NCBI GenBank assembly: GCA_003255065.1
Contig: QAOA01003946.1
Location: 467,272-531,271 of the forward strand
DNA: 64,000 nucleotides
DNA from: Cercis canadensis
Taxonomy: Eukaryota > Streptophyta > Magnoliopsida > Fabales > Fabaceae
Reading direction: 5' to 3'
The first letter of the stretch is position 1, and every line of letters starts with the position of its first letter. Both the position numbers and the translations under genes were made by a program. Under the pieces are notes generated by a model. That model saw only the letters and a program-made list of their open reading frames with translations. It had not been told where the DNA came from and ran no database searches. Below, piece by piece: positions 38,560 to 50,957 of the stretch.

Positions 38560-38650
38560 GTAGTAGTAGTAGTAGTAGGAATTTGTAAAGGGGGGAGAGA
38601 GTGATTGGTGATGAGTGAGGAGTGAGGAGTGAGGAGTGAGGAGTGAGGAG
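38560..38650. repeat. TAG microsatellite and GAGTGAG tandem repeat
   Basis: About six TAG units at 38560-38578 are followed by five perfect 7-bp GAGTGAG units plus a partial unit at 38613-38650. These are simple tandem repeats outside any gene and would make a length-variable marker. Confidence 0.85.
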
Positions 38651-39840
38651 ACATGAGGGCACGCCCAAGGCGAGGGAAGCACAAGTGTAGCATTCCTTTG
38701 CTTTTACCCTACATCGCCAAGCACAAGTTAATGGGACTAACAAAAAGTAGCTGCCGGATGGGCCGACCCGACAACCGCATCCCACGGCGTACATATTCAG
38801 AACTCATGCCCATTCCCATGGGCCCACACCCTTATCAATCATAATCTCTTTTATCCTCTCAACATTTTTCCCTGCCAATTTTATTTTATTAAATCTTTTT
38901 ATATAAGTTTTCAGAATTTATATATTCTAGAAAAGAATATTCGGCGGCGGCACATCACTTTTGTGACGCAAATCTCGGATTTGCAGAGAATTAAGTCCAC
39001 CCTGACCTTGCAGCTATGACGTGGACGTTTGAAAACTGATTGGCTTCACGCGCAAACTCCAACCGCGTGCGAATTAAGTCCACCCTTGGTCACTGACTCT
39101 TGGGCCTTGGCATTGGGCTTTTACTAGTAGGGGCTCGTTTCTCTTTTTCGCTAAAAACTCGATGAATAAATGGTCCTACAATTTATCACTTTGAATCAGT
39201 TTTTCAAGCATTCGAGGGTGGGCATATTAATACATAGGGCAGCGAGAGAAATTGAATTTTGTAATAATCATCATCCACATTGATCAGTTGTCAACTTGAT
39301 AGACTTGGTATCTTGTGTTGAGACTTGAGATAATCCTCAACTCGATATTATATCTATTACACGAGTCTCAAAGCAAGTTACAAATGCATTCCCTGTGGTT
39401 TAAATATTTTGCTTCTGTGATATGCAAACCACTCTGCTAGAGTATTAATTACTTGTAAGAAACAAATTAAGAAACTCCTACGCTGAGCTGAGGTGGGTGA
39501 GATAAAAACACCAGGTTGTGAAGTTCCTTACTTAGATAAGTTATGAGCAGTGCACCGCCATTTCCCTCCGTAAGCCACGAATCTGACAGATTGTGAATTA
39601 AACCACACCGTTCCAGAGTCAGTTTCAACAATCACCAATTAGTAGCTGCACACAACTTTTTACACAGTTCAAAGGCATTGCATGCATTATGCATATATAT
39701 GCATATCAATCAAGGAATTATTAAGCATGGGCATGCCATGCATGCATGGATGCGTGAAACAAACGACGATCCAGTATCTCATTTGTCATCGTGACACTGA
39801 CACACCAGCTAAACTGATTAGAGATTCTTGTTTCAATAAC

Positions 39841-39899
39841 CACTTTTTTTTTTTTTTTTTTTATATATGTTNCCACTTTTTTTTTTTTTTATATATGTT
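39841..39899. repeat. Poly-T duplication around N at 39872
   Basis: CCAC, a T-run and ATATATGTT appear on each side of one N. This is another unmerged seam at a homopolymer. Confidence 0.85.
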
Positions 39900-41401
39900 A
39901 AAAACGGAATTGTAATCAGTCTAGCACGGTGTCATGGATGAGGATCGAGTCGCCTTCACAAACTCCATGTCCCATAGAGTGGTTTAGGTGAGTGAAACAA
40001 AAGCGGCCAATTAAACTTGCAAATTGCAATAAATTAAGACAAGTCGATGAAGATGAAGGAGGTGCCAACACCCAACAACACCACTCACGCTCTCTCCCTT
40101 CTCCATGCTTTTGCAATACACTTCTATTCTAGGGCTGTTTAAATAGGAGGGCTGCATCAATCATAACCCTTCATTGTCTTTTCCTTTCTACCATGCACAT
40201 CGTCCGCCGCTATTGCCTTAGCGGCAACCGACCTAACAATACATCTTGCCATCTTCAAACCCTATTTTTTTTAACCTAATAAATATTGTTCATAAAATTA
40301 CCCCAATCTCTTTATATTTTCATTCAAAGTTCTAATTTTATAAAAACAGCTCCCTCATAACTTCTTCTTTAATTCAATCACCTAATTTTTATATATATAT
40401 ATAAAATTCTGTCAAGGATATTCATTTCTATTCTTCAATTACTTAGGGATAAAATAAATAATTTATTATTCACATAAATGATATTGGAAAAATCAAAATA
40501 AAATTAATTCGTATAAGAGATTTATAGTTTTTTTTTTAATACATTATGACCCAAACAATAATTGTAAATAATAACTAAGAATCAACAATCATTTTTCCGT
40601 ACTTTATCAACAGTCAAGATCTGGACATATAATTAATCCTGGATGTGTTTTTGAAATTTTAATTTATTAGGTCAATATCTGGACACAATATAACGAATAG
40701 TGCTACTTTGAATAATAGTGGTTAATATGCTTTCAAATTATATGTTGAACCAATTGGTGGGGCTATAGAATGAATAGTGCTACTCTGAACCAGAATGGGG
40801 CAATTTTTTAGTACATTGGTAAATACAAATATTGGCATAACAAATGTGTTAGACCAAATAAAATATTTAATTATCGTTTTAGCTTATGCTCATCCAGAAC
40901 AGTCGAGCATAACCATCAACAAACTGTCCAAGTGTCACAGGTAACTTGCGGGCCTGCACCCTAAACAAGGTAACGACTTTATCTTGAAACCAGTCCAAGT
41001 AGCTAATTCAAGTAGAGAGAGAGTAACAGGTGAGTGTGTCACTGCTTCTCGAGCAATTTAGTTTTACTAAAGTGCCATCCATTAAGTTACCAAGATAAAT
41101 TCAGAAACTACTCAGATATCCACCTAAAACAGAGGAACTATTCTCGATGAATATGTCACCAAATAAAGAAAACATAATAATAACTTTCTGAATTATAAGT
41201 ATGCATGGTCCATGATCAACAAAATTACGAACTACATAAAACTCAGACACAAGTTTGCACCGTTATCATGAAAGCAATAATGAAAATTAAATGATTAATT
41301 AATACTGTTTTTACTCTAAACTAACTAAAGCTACAATGGGCTGAAAGAAAGAACATATTGGAATAGAAACCGTGGCCTACAGTAAGCATCAAATCAATCA
41401 C

Positions 41402-44400
41402 CTATTTGCCACTAATATATTCGAGAAGGTACCGATCAAGCTCAAACTGACGAGAAAGAAGTCCCTGCATCCCAACAGTCCATATGATTAGAAATTTGGG
41501 TCAAGCTATAACAAGTAGAATAATGAGTGTGTCTGAGAGTGCAGCACCATTACAAGCCACAAGGAATCCATAGTTAAAGGTAGCCTATGCCATGTTTTTC
41601 TCATTGTACATACCATGCGACCAACACTCAACCCAGTACCAAAGGCTAAAATATCAAACCACTTCATGGACCATGTTATGATGTAGCAAGGACAGACAGT
41701 TTTAAACATACAAGACTAGCATCTAGACTTTCATCGGACCAATGCGTGAGTTCACTAACACAAGTAGTGATCTTGTCACTCTATGAAATAACCCAAACAC
41801 AATTTCACACACAATAAATACCTTTGTAATGGTAGGGTGAAAGAATTTTGATTCAAAATCCAACTCTGGCAAGCGTGCAACCTCAGCAGCATTCTCAAAT
41901 AAGATAAACGTTGGAAGCTGGCCCATGCTTCCTGAGAATAATGATTCCTCACATCAATTGCAAAAGAATAACTAAAAGGGGCACAGGAAATAGAACTGAA
42001 AGCAATTAAATACTTTTAAAAGCGAATGAGGAAACCCCATTTGCATTGGCTACAAATTAATATTATATACCGCTAAGAGATATTCCAAGCTTTTCTGCAG
42101 CACTGGGAAAGAGTCCAAGATCAACTATTCCAAAAGATAAATTCTTGTTTGAGTATCTGCCATGGAGGGACACGAACATGCAGAAATTGTTAATAGCTGC
42201 TCATGAAAGGATTGAAAAACCAGTAAGTATCAAAACAACCTCAAGGAAATGTTGGATATAGATTTTTTTTTTCACCTCATCATTAGTCCCCCCAACATAT
42301 GCCATGTGTATGGAAGAGCAGTTTCTCTATTGTCATTACCTTTCTATTTGATTTTGGTATGAATTGTTTCTAAGCAGAAGCATGACAAAGAAGGTATTGT
42401 GTTTGAGTAGAGAACCTTTAAACTAAGTATAAAGAAAACTTAAAAAGTATTGTGTTTTGACATTTGCTCTTCTGTCAAAAACTGAAAATCTAGTTGGCTA
42501 ATGATGTAAAAACTAACCATATCATGAGATATCACTAAAATAATTTGTATGTTAGGAAACAGTTTCTTTTCCTTCTTTCCTCACTGTATTTTTTTTGGTT
42601 GGGTGTTGGGGGCGGAGGGGGAGTAGTGGAGGGAGTTCAAGACCAAAGACAAAAAGAAACATACGTAATTGAGAGCTCAGGAAAGCAACGACTTGAGCGA
42701 ATGCATGCAGATGAATATGAGGCGCGGAACTCCACCTGCCAACTCATACAAAAACAAAAAGAACAGAAAAAGTAGAAAGTATAAGTAATAAAGAATGTTA
42801 TGGGTGCCACTAATATACAAATAAATGCATGCATGCCTTATTGGAACAGATTACAAGGGCAAAGTGATTAAGGAAAATTCAGCTCCTTCTAAAACTGAAT
42901 TTTCCCCCAATTTTCATTCAAACCCTACTTAGAATTATGATGTTATTCCCTCCACTCTATTTCAGAAACATGAGTTTGATAGTATCATGCAATACAAGAT
43001 TAAACATGGACTCACCAGTAAAATAAGTAAGGGGGAAATAGTAAACAAAAGTTTCATAGTCATATTTTCTGACTCTTTGGCAGATTATCAATTGCCGAAC
43101 TAAGCATCTCTATACCTGCACCTTTTCATCCATCTACGAGTTCTCAAACAAAGCCAAAAAGTAGAGGAGAGAATCTATCAAAATTTATTAGATTACTTAA
43201 ATTACCTAAATTTTAGTTATCATTCTCTAAAAATTATCCTTTGTTTCCATGAAGAAACCAACGTCATGCATTTATTGTCAAGAATCCAAAGTGTTACAGA
43301 TCTTAAAATGTAAAGGATTCAGAAAGACATTCTGTTGAACTCACCAGCCACAGTCTTGAAGTGCTCCCCTCTGTCAGCAGGCTTTCCAATTGCAATGGTG
43401 TTAACTTGCAAGAAGTACCTGGAAGAATCAATTGGATAAAACAGAATTTTATCAGATGATCAGGCCAAAAAGCTAGACAATCTTATAATTAACAAAACAT
43501 ATATACGTATCAACAAGCATGTAGAATATACAATTCAAGCATAAAGGGAAATAAGCCAAACCAGGTCACTGTACCTAGTCCTTGGACTGGAGGTTGCTGG
43601 GTCAGTATATGTATCACTGGGTTACAGAACACAACCATAAATATACATATAAAGTTAGATGATTGAATCATAGAATCGGAAAGACTATAATCAGAAATCC
43701 AATGCAAGACCTGCATATTACCAGAACTCTATGCAAACATAGTTAGTTCTACATTTTAGAATGAGAAATATTGATATCATAAAGCAAAAGCTATCAATTT
43801 TTTTTTAAAAAAAGAATGTTTCCTATTAATGCAGACTTGTATTGCAGGAGAAAAGAAACCTGGTATGAACAAAACTGCAACACTGCAATCTTGTTATGCC
43901 TCAAAATCTATATATCACTTGAATAAACAGATGATATGATGAAATTACCCACCTAAAAATACGATAACATACCAGACAGCTAAGCAGCGGTCCATTGTAA
44001 AGGCAACAGCAAAAAGACAAATCTGGAAAATATTAAGATAACACAGGGAAGAGCTAAGACAATGATGTTGTGAAGCAAGAAATGAATCTAACATATTAAA
44101 CATACGCATTATTTTGTTTCCACTTCAAAAGTATACAATTGCTGCCAAAATAAAATTGTAGAGAAACCATAGTGTGCTCCATAGTTTAATGGGCACCTAA
44201 TTACCCTGAAGCGATTGCAGATTACTGTATATCTCAAAAGTTTGTAAATGCATCAAAAGTGATCACCTTAGCAAGAAAAAGTATGTCAGCTACAGACGCT
44301 TCCCATGTTTCTTCTCTCACCATCTGCCTCAAATAGAGAAGAAAGCTAGAATTAAAACAATAATCTACAACATTGCGAGTCTAAACAATACAGAGGGAAT

Positions 44401-44866
44401 ATTTGCAATTAAGTCATATTCAATGCAAGGTGGCACAAGAATACTGCAAAAAAAGATAAATTATAATATCAACAATTGGATTTGATGTGCTTTCAATCAC
44501 AAGAGAATGAAAAGAATGGGAAAATGAAACCACTACGATGCATAAAGATATCAAACTGACGAAGTTGCAGTGCGTTACCTTGATCAAAGACAACACGGAA
44601 AATACTAATAGCGTTTGTATCTCCTACAAATGCATCGGAGAGTGAAAAGTAAGGCGTCTGCAAAGAAATTGCACAGCAGAAACAAACAGAGAAAGAGCGA
44701 GCGTTACGCGACGAAATAGATAATAGGTGATGTCAGGAGCTAGGATTTGGGTTGCCGAACTGCGAATGACGAAATACGAGAAGAAAGTCAAAAAGTAGAG
44801 CATATAGTAGGGCTCTGAAACCATCAGATTCAGCCATTGCACTGGATTACTGCTCTCCTTCCCCAT
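41402..44866 (-). CDS. TMX2: Thioredoxin-related transmembrane protein 2 (TMX2)-like (10 exons)
   Basis: Predicted membrane protein with a thioredoxin-like domain, likely of the endomembrane system. Exons: 44866-44708, 44623-44579, 44323-44267, 44022-43953, 43616-43575, 43418-43345, 42735-42665, 42156-42071, 41931-41822, 41464-41402. They join in phase to 777 nt, 258 residues, close to plant TMX2 proteins. Several hydrophobic segments occupy the N-terminal half (YYMLYFLTFFSYFVI; IQTLLVFSVLSLI; ICLFAVAFTMDRCLAVWY and VIVFLVIHIL). The C-terminal half has the thioredoxin-like order WLVEFRASYSSACIRSS, FGIVDLGLFP and GQLPTFILFENAAEVARLP with the cis-proline. The active-site position reads SSAC, one cysteine instead of CxxC, as in TMX2 relatives, so redox catalysis by a normal dithiol is unlikely. 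Exon 4 ends at the second possible donor (TTAG/GTGGGT); the earlier GTATGT breaks the frame. Confidence 0.9.
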
Positions 44867-47800
44867 TCAAACACTTCTGAATCTGCTATTTTCTCAAATG
44901 CGTTTTTGCAAGCAATGGAATAAGTTCCTTTTATTTCTCCTTCAATCTGAGTGTTATTTCAATCTCTACGGTCCTTTCTTCTTCAACTGCGTTTAGTTTT
45001 GCAGTGATCGTCTTGCTTGCGATGCGCACAGCGTCTACCAACTCCCTCAGGTCCTTTTTTTTTCTTGAGGTTTCTTTATTCTTCAATCTCCGATTTCTTT
45101 TTTTTCTTTTTCTTTGATAGCGCACAGACATACTGTATTAATACACAAATGACGTTTTGAACTTTTAACTTACTCACACCATTCTTTTTTTCTGAAAAAA
45201 AATATATTTATATTATCTTTTTCTTTAATTTTTCCAGCATTTGTGTTTTTTTCAATGTGTACAATACCAGGGAGAGTGGAGGGCGAGGAATTTTTTGATA
45301 ATCAGGGATGTTCCTCCAACCAAATTAATTTCATTAAAGCATGTAAACAAAAAATTGATTATAATATTTATTAAACTGAACTAAAGTATAATATCATATT
45401 GCTTTAGCGTCTTTTTTTTTTTTTTTGGTATTAGCTTTAGCTTCTGTTTAAGATTTGAATTAATTGGGTTGGATTTTAAAGGCATATACATTTTAATTCA
45501 TGATTTTCTTATAGTTGTCAGCAATTCAGCTTAACAAAGAGGGAGGATTTTTTAACATCTGTTTATGTCACTTGGGAGGTTGAATTAAACTTTAAATTTC
45601 TTAATTAGGAGATCCATACATATATTGAAAAACAAATGCATGTGGATTATATTAACTTACCTTACCACCAGAAGTAATAAATCAACTACTGATATATAAA
45701 TCTTTTAAGAAATTGAGCTTAGTAGTAAATAGAATTGAATGAAACCAATAAGCAAAAAGTTGGCTACTTTGATTCTAGAAGTTTCATTTGGTTTGGTTTA
45801 AATTCATAGATTGAGGTTAGACATCAAATGTTGCAATCTATAAATCACAAGAGTAATGCCATTTTAGTTACATAATGGCACAATAGTTCGAATCTTTAAT
45901 CTCAAGAGTCAAGAGCTTCTCAAACCTTTTATTACTAATCATATTTAGGCTCCGTTTGGATAAGGCTACTTCTGACTTATTTGAGCTTCTCTATTGCATT
46001 AAACACTTATATAATAATTAAACAAGTGTTTGGATGGGCTTATAAAAATAACTTATTTCCCCTTATAAGCTATTTTGAGCTTTTTTTTAGAAGCTAAAAA
46101 ATGAAGCTTCTTAAAAAAAAAGCTCATGTGATAGTTGTTTTCAGTTTAACCGGTATTTTGTTTTATGATAAAGTATTACAAAAATATTCTCAATTACTCT
46201 TTAGAATTCCATGAATTATCCGTGTCTGGGCTTCTTTTCTTCTCTTTGCCACACACCAACGAACAATTTAACAGTCGATTGTGTTGTAATCGTTTGATGA
46301 ATTTTTACTATTGTTCCAATGTTCCCCATCTATTGAAGTTTCTTCAATTTGGTCTTTGCAGGAAAAGTTGTTTCTCACTTGTTTGGGTTCTCTTTGACCC
46401 CATTTTCAAGTAAAGAAGATAAAGGAATCGTCTGATTCAGCCATGGGAGCATGAATTCACATCGACAATCATTAATTACAGTGGTGTTGCTCATGTATTG
46501 TGGGTAAAGATAGAAATGGAAAGAAATAGACAAAAGAAAATGGAGAAAAAGGCCTGGTATTTTGTTGATGGTGGTAAAGATGATTAGAGGTAGGCCAAAA
46601 GTCCCAGAGCCCAAGTCATAAACCCACGCTTCTTCAATATCCTCTGTCTCTACATCTTTGGCGCTCGCTGTTTCCATTTTGAAAGTTTCGTACTTCCTTC
46701 TTGTCCAAATGGAAAATTAAAACGCTATCTTATAATAATAAATTGTACAAAGTATAAACCACAAAAGCCAAGGCCCGTTGATTGAAGAAGGCAATAGGAA
46801 AGAAATGATGGTAACATTTAAGATGAAGAAAGTGGAAACTTGTATGGTTAAAACTCTTAGATCTTTATCGATTGAACAAGAAATCTTTTTTTCCTTGCAT
46901 CCATTATTCATGCCCAAGGAATCAAAAGGCATTATAATAACTTAGCTGAGAAGGAGCAATGTTTGCTAGGTTGGCAAAGGGTTCACTTGCCCCACTCGCT
47001 TCTTCTGGCTAAGCAAAACTTCTTGGGTCCTGGTCTTGGCCCTGGCCCTGGGCCCTTGGCGCGGCTTGTCATACAAAACTGTCCAGCTACCATTGGGCAG
47101 CAGTTGTGTTGTGCCTATATTGACCTTGCTACCTCCCCTCTTCTTTCAATAGTAATTAATCTAACACCCTTTCTTCCCTCAATTTAATTGGAACCCTTTT
47201 GTTTTAACAAGATATACCCAAGAAACAAACTTAACAAATGATATATCTCACTCCCTACCCATTTGGTTCTACTAATACATTTTATGATCATTAAAGCATG
47301 AATGCCCATTGGTGGGTCTAACTATTAATTATGTTTCTTTATGGGAAAAAAATAATTATACACTTTATATATTGGTCCATAAAGATATTATTAAAATAAT
47401 ATGTGTGAACTAGAGGATAAGAGACCTTAAATTTAAATTTTAAAATTTATTTTTTAAACACAGAAATCATATTTTCCTATGGTGTTTATAATTAACCAGA
47501 ACAATATTCAATTAAGGCTTCTCCACTATAAACATAAAAAGAGAGGCCATCATCAGAGAGGCTATGGCCTTAATAACATTGTTAAAAAGAAATAAACATG
47601 TAGTTTCTACTTGCATTAGGAAAAGCTACTGTCTCTACACACTTGGAAAGCATTTCAAAGTTGCTTAATTATCGAAACACAAGGTTATTAACTCTGTGGT
47701 TACACATTTAATGCTTTGCATTATATATGCATGAGAAACATCAACTCCATCAAATTAAGTTATCAATTTTCCATGGACCGATCCAGCTTGCTCACATTGG

Positions 47801-48138
47801 TCAGTCTTGGTATAGTTGGCGAGGACAATTATTAATTTGTTACGTGTGTACAAAATTCAATAGTAGCATTCTCTTTTTTTGTTTTCTTCTTAATTAATTA
47901 TTTGAAGAAATTAAATCATTTTCTTTGTTCAAACACTGGGAGAAGTGAGTAACCTTGGATTAAAATCTTACGATAATTAAGACAAATGTTAGTTAATTAT
48001 CTTTTGACAAAATCTAATAATAGTGTTGAGCAACCAAACAAGGTGGAAGTTGTATTATAAGTTATAACATAAAATAACTGATAAATAAAGTAATATATGG
48101 ACTGCTAATCCGAAAGCAAGACAATAGCACCCACGACT
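44867..48138. other. Gene-free DNA upstream of TMX2
   Basis: AT-rich. A 66-codon lysine/arginine-rich frame on the minus strand at 44931-45131 sits just upstream of TMX2 and could be an upstream ORF. A 100-codon minus frame at 46375-46677 (METASAKDVE) has no domain I recognise. Sequence at about 45950-46150 starting GGCTCCGTTTGGATAAGG resembles one end of a hAT-type MITE, but the opposite end was not found. Confidence 0.35.
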
Positions 48139-48727
48139 CACGTGACAGTTGGGCACGTGCTCTCACGTTATCGTAGAACTATTAAAAGGGAGGATATCCA
48201 TCACTCCACCGAAGCATCCCAGAAAAGGTAAAGCCCATAGATGCTAGCCACGTGTCATTGACCACCGTCAGTTTTGGCTTTTGACACGAGCGAAGCACTC
48301 ACATGCTCGCTGACACATGGACGCTAGTATCCATCCCCCCCATCACGTGCAATCGGGGCCCACTACTAATATATTAATCTAACCAACACTGTAAAAATCT
48401 ATCAAAAATAAAAGAATATCTGCATAATAATAAAGAAAAAACATAAATTTTATCTGGAGAAAACGAAAACCTCTACGGCAAGCAACGACCCTGGTACCCT
48501 CTCTTTTTCAGGCTTTTTCCTTTTAATTCAAGCAACGAAGTAAATAAAAAAAAAAAAGTAATGGGTGAAACAAAATAAAAGATAAATATATTGCATCATT
48601 AAATGGGTCCATTTAAACACCTTATCCATTGCTCGAAGAAGACTCGCATAGGGATTGGTACCCTCACTCTCAGAGGAAGGGAAGGCCCCGGTTCACTCAC
48701 TCTCTACTTGTCCGTGCATGCCACGTG
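48139..48727. promoter_or_regulatory. Cluster of five CACGTG G-boxes
   Basis: CACGTG occurs at 48139, 48154, 48249, 48344 and 48722, with flanks such as GCCACGTGTC and GCCACGTGGC that match ABA-responsive or bZIP/bHLH sites. A GCCGAC DRE-like core follows near 48737. No gene starts immediately beside it; the GATA gene begins 2.2 kb downstream. Role inferred from motif content only. Confidence 0.4.
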
Positions 48728-50957
48728 GCGGCGTGGCCGACATGTTACACTAGGATAAAACTATGCGCCCGCCCAAACTCACATGCATGTTACGTTGTTA
48801 GTTGTTACTACCCCAAGTAACTTTATTATGCCTGCACAGTGCAGACCCCAAATTATTGACATGAATTTGTAGAAAATACATCCATTTACGAGGGTTAACA
48901 TTTTGATTTGTTTAAACATGAATTATCTTATCACTAATTATAACAAATTTTATTGATAATATTATCTCACATATATAGTTTTGGGTGCAGGAGACAGTGT
49001 TGTGTTATTTTTCCCCTTCTATTCAGAGTTTTTTGTTTTTCTAAATACATATAGTTGTAAACTCAATTATAAACAAAATTACAACAAAACTTTGTGTACT
49101 CGGAAGATTTTTCAAAAGTTGAACGCGACTAATTAGGATTGGAGATGAGAGACACTAAGTTAAATTTATACTTGGTCATTTCATTCAAGAATTTTGATTG
49201 ATGCTTAATCTTTCAAATAGAATTTAATAAAATAATAATTTAGAGATCCTTCAAAGATTAAACTTGTTGATAAGTTTGTTATTTTTCGAAATATGTGCTA
49301 TTAATTTGTTTATTAAAGTTTGTCTCTTATCTTGCCTATCTATAATTAAAAGGAAGCATAGCATAGCATAGCATATATATTTTTGTTTTCCATTTTTAAA
49401 CTCAGCTCAGCTTTGTCCTCGAGTTCGGTTCTACCTCTACGTGAGGGTTTAACATGAGCCCCAAATATATCATCCCCTACAAGTCAACTTCTTTAACAGC
49501 TTACTCGTTCATCGTCCTAGCTGGCACTCTGAGGTGAAAAGTGAAAACCGAATTGGCAGGCACTCTGAAGCCGACGACACGTTTACGAGATCCTGACCCT
49601 TCATCTCAACAAGCTGAGCTGTAAGCGTCGTGCTTGCTGCCGCATTTCGAATATTAAACCACCGATTTTAAATATCATCAATTATAATTAACAAAAAAAC
49701 TGTACATGTCAATTAGAGAAAGAAAAAGAGGAGAAAAAAATGAAAAAAAAAAAAAGAGAAGCCCGTCTCCCGAGAAACCAAAAATAAAATAAAGCAGAGG
49801 AATCGGGGCGTAAGCTTGGACGCTAATGCATAGCTCTCAGCGACAAACCTGCTAGATCGGTTCCTAAGGGGTTGAATTTAACTCACAATCACACTTTTAT
49901 TTCAATACTATGGTTGCTACGCAGTTTGAACTTTGAAAGGTAGACGCGAGTTTACAGTTTTACCCCCTTTCTGGTAATTGCCTCAGCTTATGCAGTACTG
50001 CCCAAGTTGCCCTTAGTCAGTGACTGGTATCATAAGCAACGCTTTTGTACTTGATGAATTACGGTGCATAACATAAAATGATTACGTGCGTACATCCCGC
50101 GATGATTTTGTACAACTGGTGATCATCAAATGCACGTGCGCCTGATTTTTCTCTACGATGGCCCAGATTAGTCTTGTATAAACCTTCTTTGTGGGGACGT
50201 GCATCTTTGGCAATATCAGATATATAATTAAACAAACTAGCATGCTCAATACCCTCATTTGAACTTCATTATTCGAATTCCATAATACATCAATATAAAG
50301 TTAAAGTTAGCTAGTGAGCAAAAAAAATCAATTACATGTCTATGGTTTGATAGATAATTCTTCATATTCAGTATCCATTGCTAAATTAACTTAAACTCAA
50401 AGTTACAACTTCTACTTAATTATCTTTTTTTGGCTAAATATGCTTGTGAAATGTTACCTTCAACCATAAGATTTGTAAGGTTTCTTTAAACATACCTTTT
50501 TTATTATTATTTTTGAACAATACAGGAACACTCTACGTTGTGAAAACTAAAGGGGGGAAAACTAGTAAATCGAGCATAAAGCGCCCGGAAAAAGAAAAAG
50601 GGTACCAAAGTAACTTCCACCATAATTTCCTTTTGTTTCTTTTAACCCAACGAAAGCCTCTTTATTTATATTTTACGCTCTTAGTTTTTCACTTTAATTT
50701 TTTGTGCAGGAGACTTTTTTTTTTATTTTTTTTCCTTTTCCTTGGTTTAAAGAAAAAAAAAATGACCTTCATTTTAGCTGTCCGCTTGTCCCCTTCAAAC
50801 GCAAATAAACCCTCTTCTCTTATTCTCTCTCTCCACTCAAAACCACACCTTCTCACACTTGTGTCTCCAACTCCCTATACTTTCTCCACTGATTTTCTCA
50901 CTAGTCTCATTTCCCGTAACATTTTGCTTCAACTTCGAAAGCGAGGAAATTGTTGCC
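48728..50957. other. Upstream region of the GATA gene
   Basis: No protein gene recognised. A GCATA tandem run lies at about 49355-49375 and another CACGTG at 50133. TTTATTTATATTTTA at about 50661-50675 could serve as a TATA element for the GATA gene, followed by a CT-rich leader. The 165-codon frame at 50513-51010 overlaps the GATA start in another frame and is mostly leader sequence. Confidence 0.4.

Larger units (their letters stand above)
35326..41401. other. 6-kb gene-free region between HB8 and TMX2
   Basis: AT-rich DNA with TA microsatellites (about 36318-36355), two assembly seams (37820, 39872), and a GC-richer island at 37140-37310. A GTGGGCCCAC palindrome (37237-37246) and TGGGCCCACA near 38819 resemble TCP-type sites. 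Reading frames at 37120-37335, 37959-38417 and 39916-40116 show no recognisable domain, so I call no gene, although an unrecognised non-coding transcript is possible. Confidence 0.4.

Noticed and set aside
38613..38650. GAGTGAG array considered as a CRISPR-like or telomeric repeat
   Set aside because: Units are contiguous with no spacers and are not the plant telomere unit; it is a simple tandem repeat.
45945..46160. Possible hAT-type MITE starting GGCTCCGTTTGGATAAGG
   Set aside because: Only one end was recognisable; without the matching inverted end or an 8-bp duplication I do not list it as an element.
46375..46677. 100-codon minus-strand frame beginning METASAKDVE
   Set aside because: The first residues look protein-like, but no downstream exon or family match was recognised; insufficient to call a gene.
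50859..50957. N-terminal extension of GATA from an upstream in-frame ATG
   Set aside because: The extension is hydrophobic and unlike GATA12 proteins; the ATG at 50958 has strong context and the expected N-terminus.
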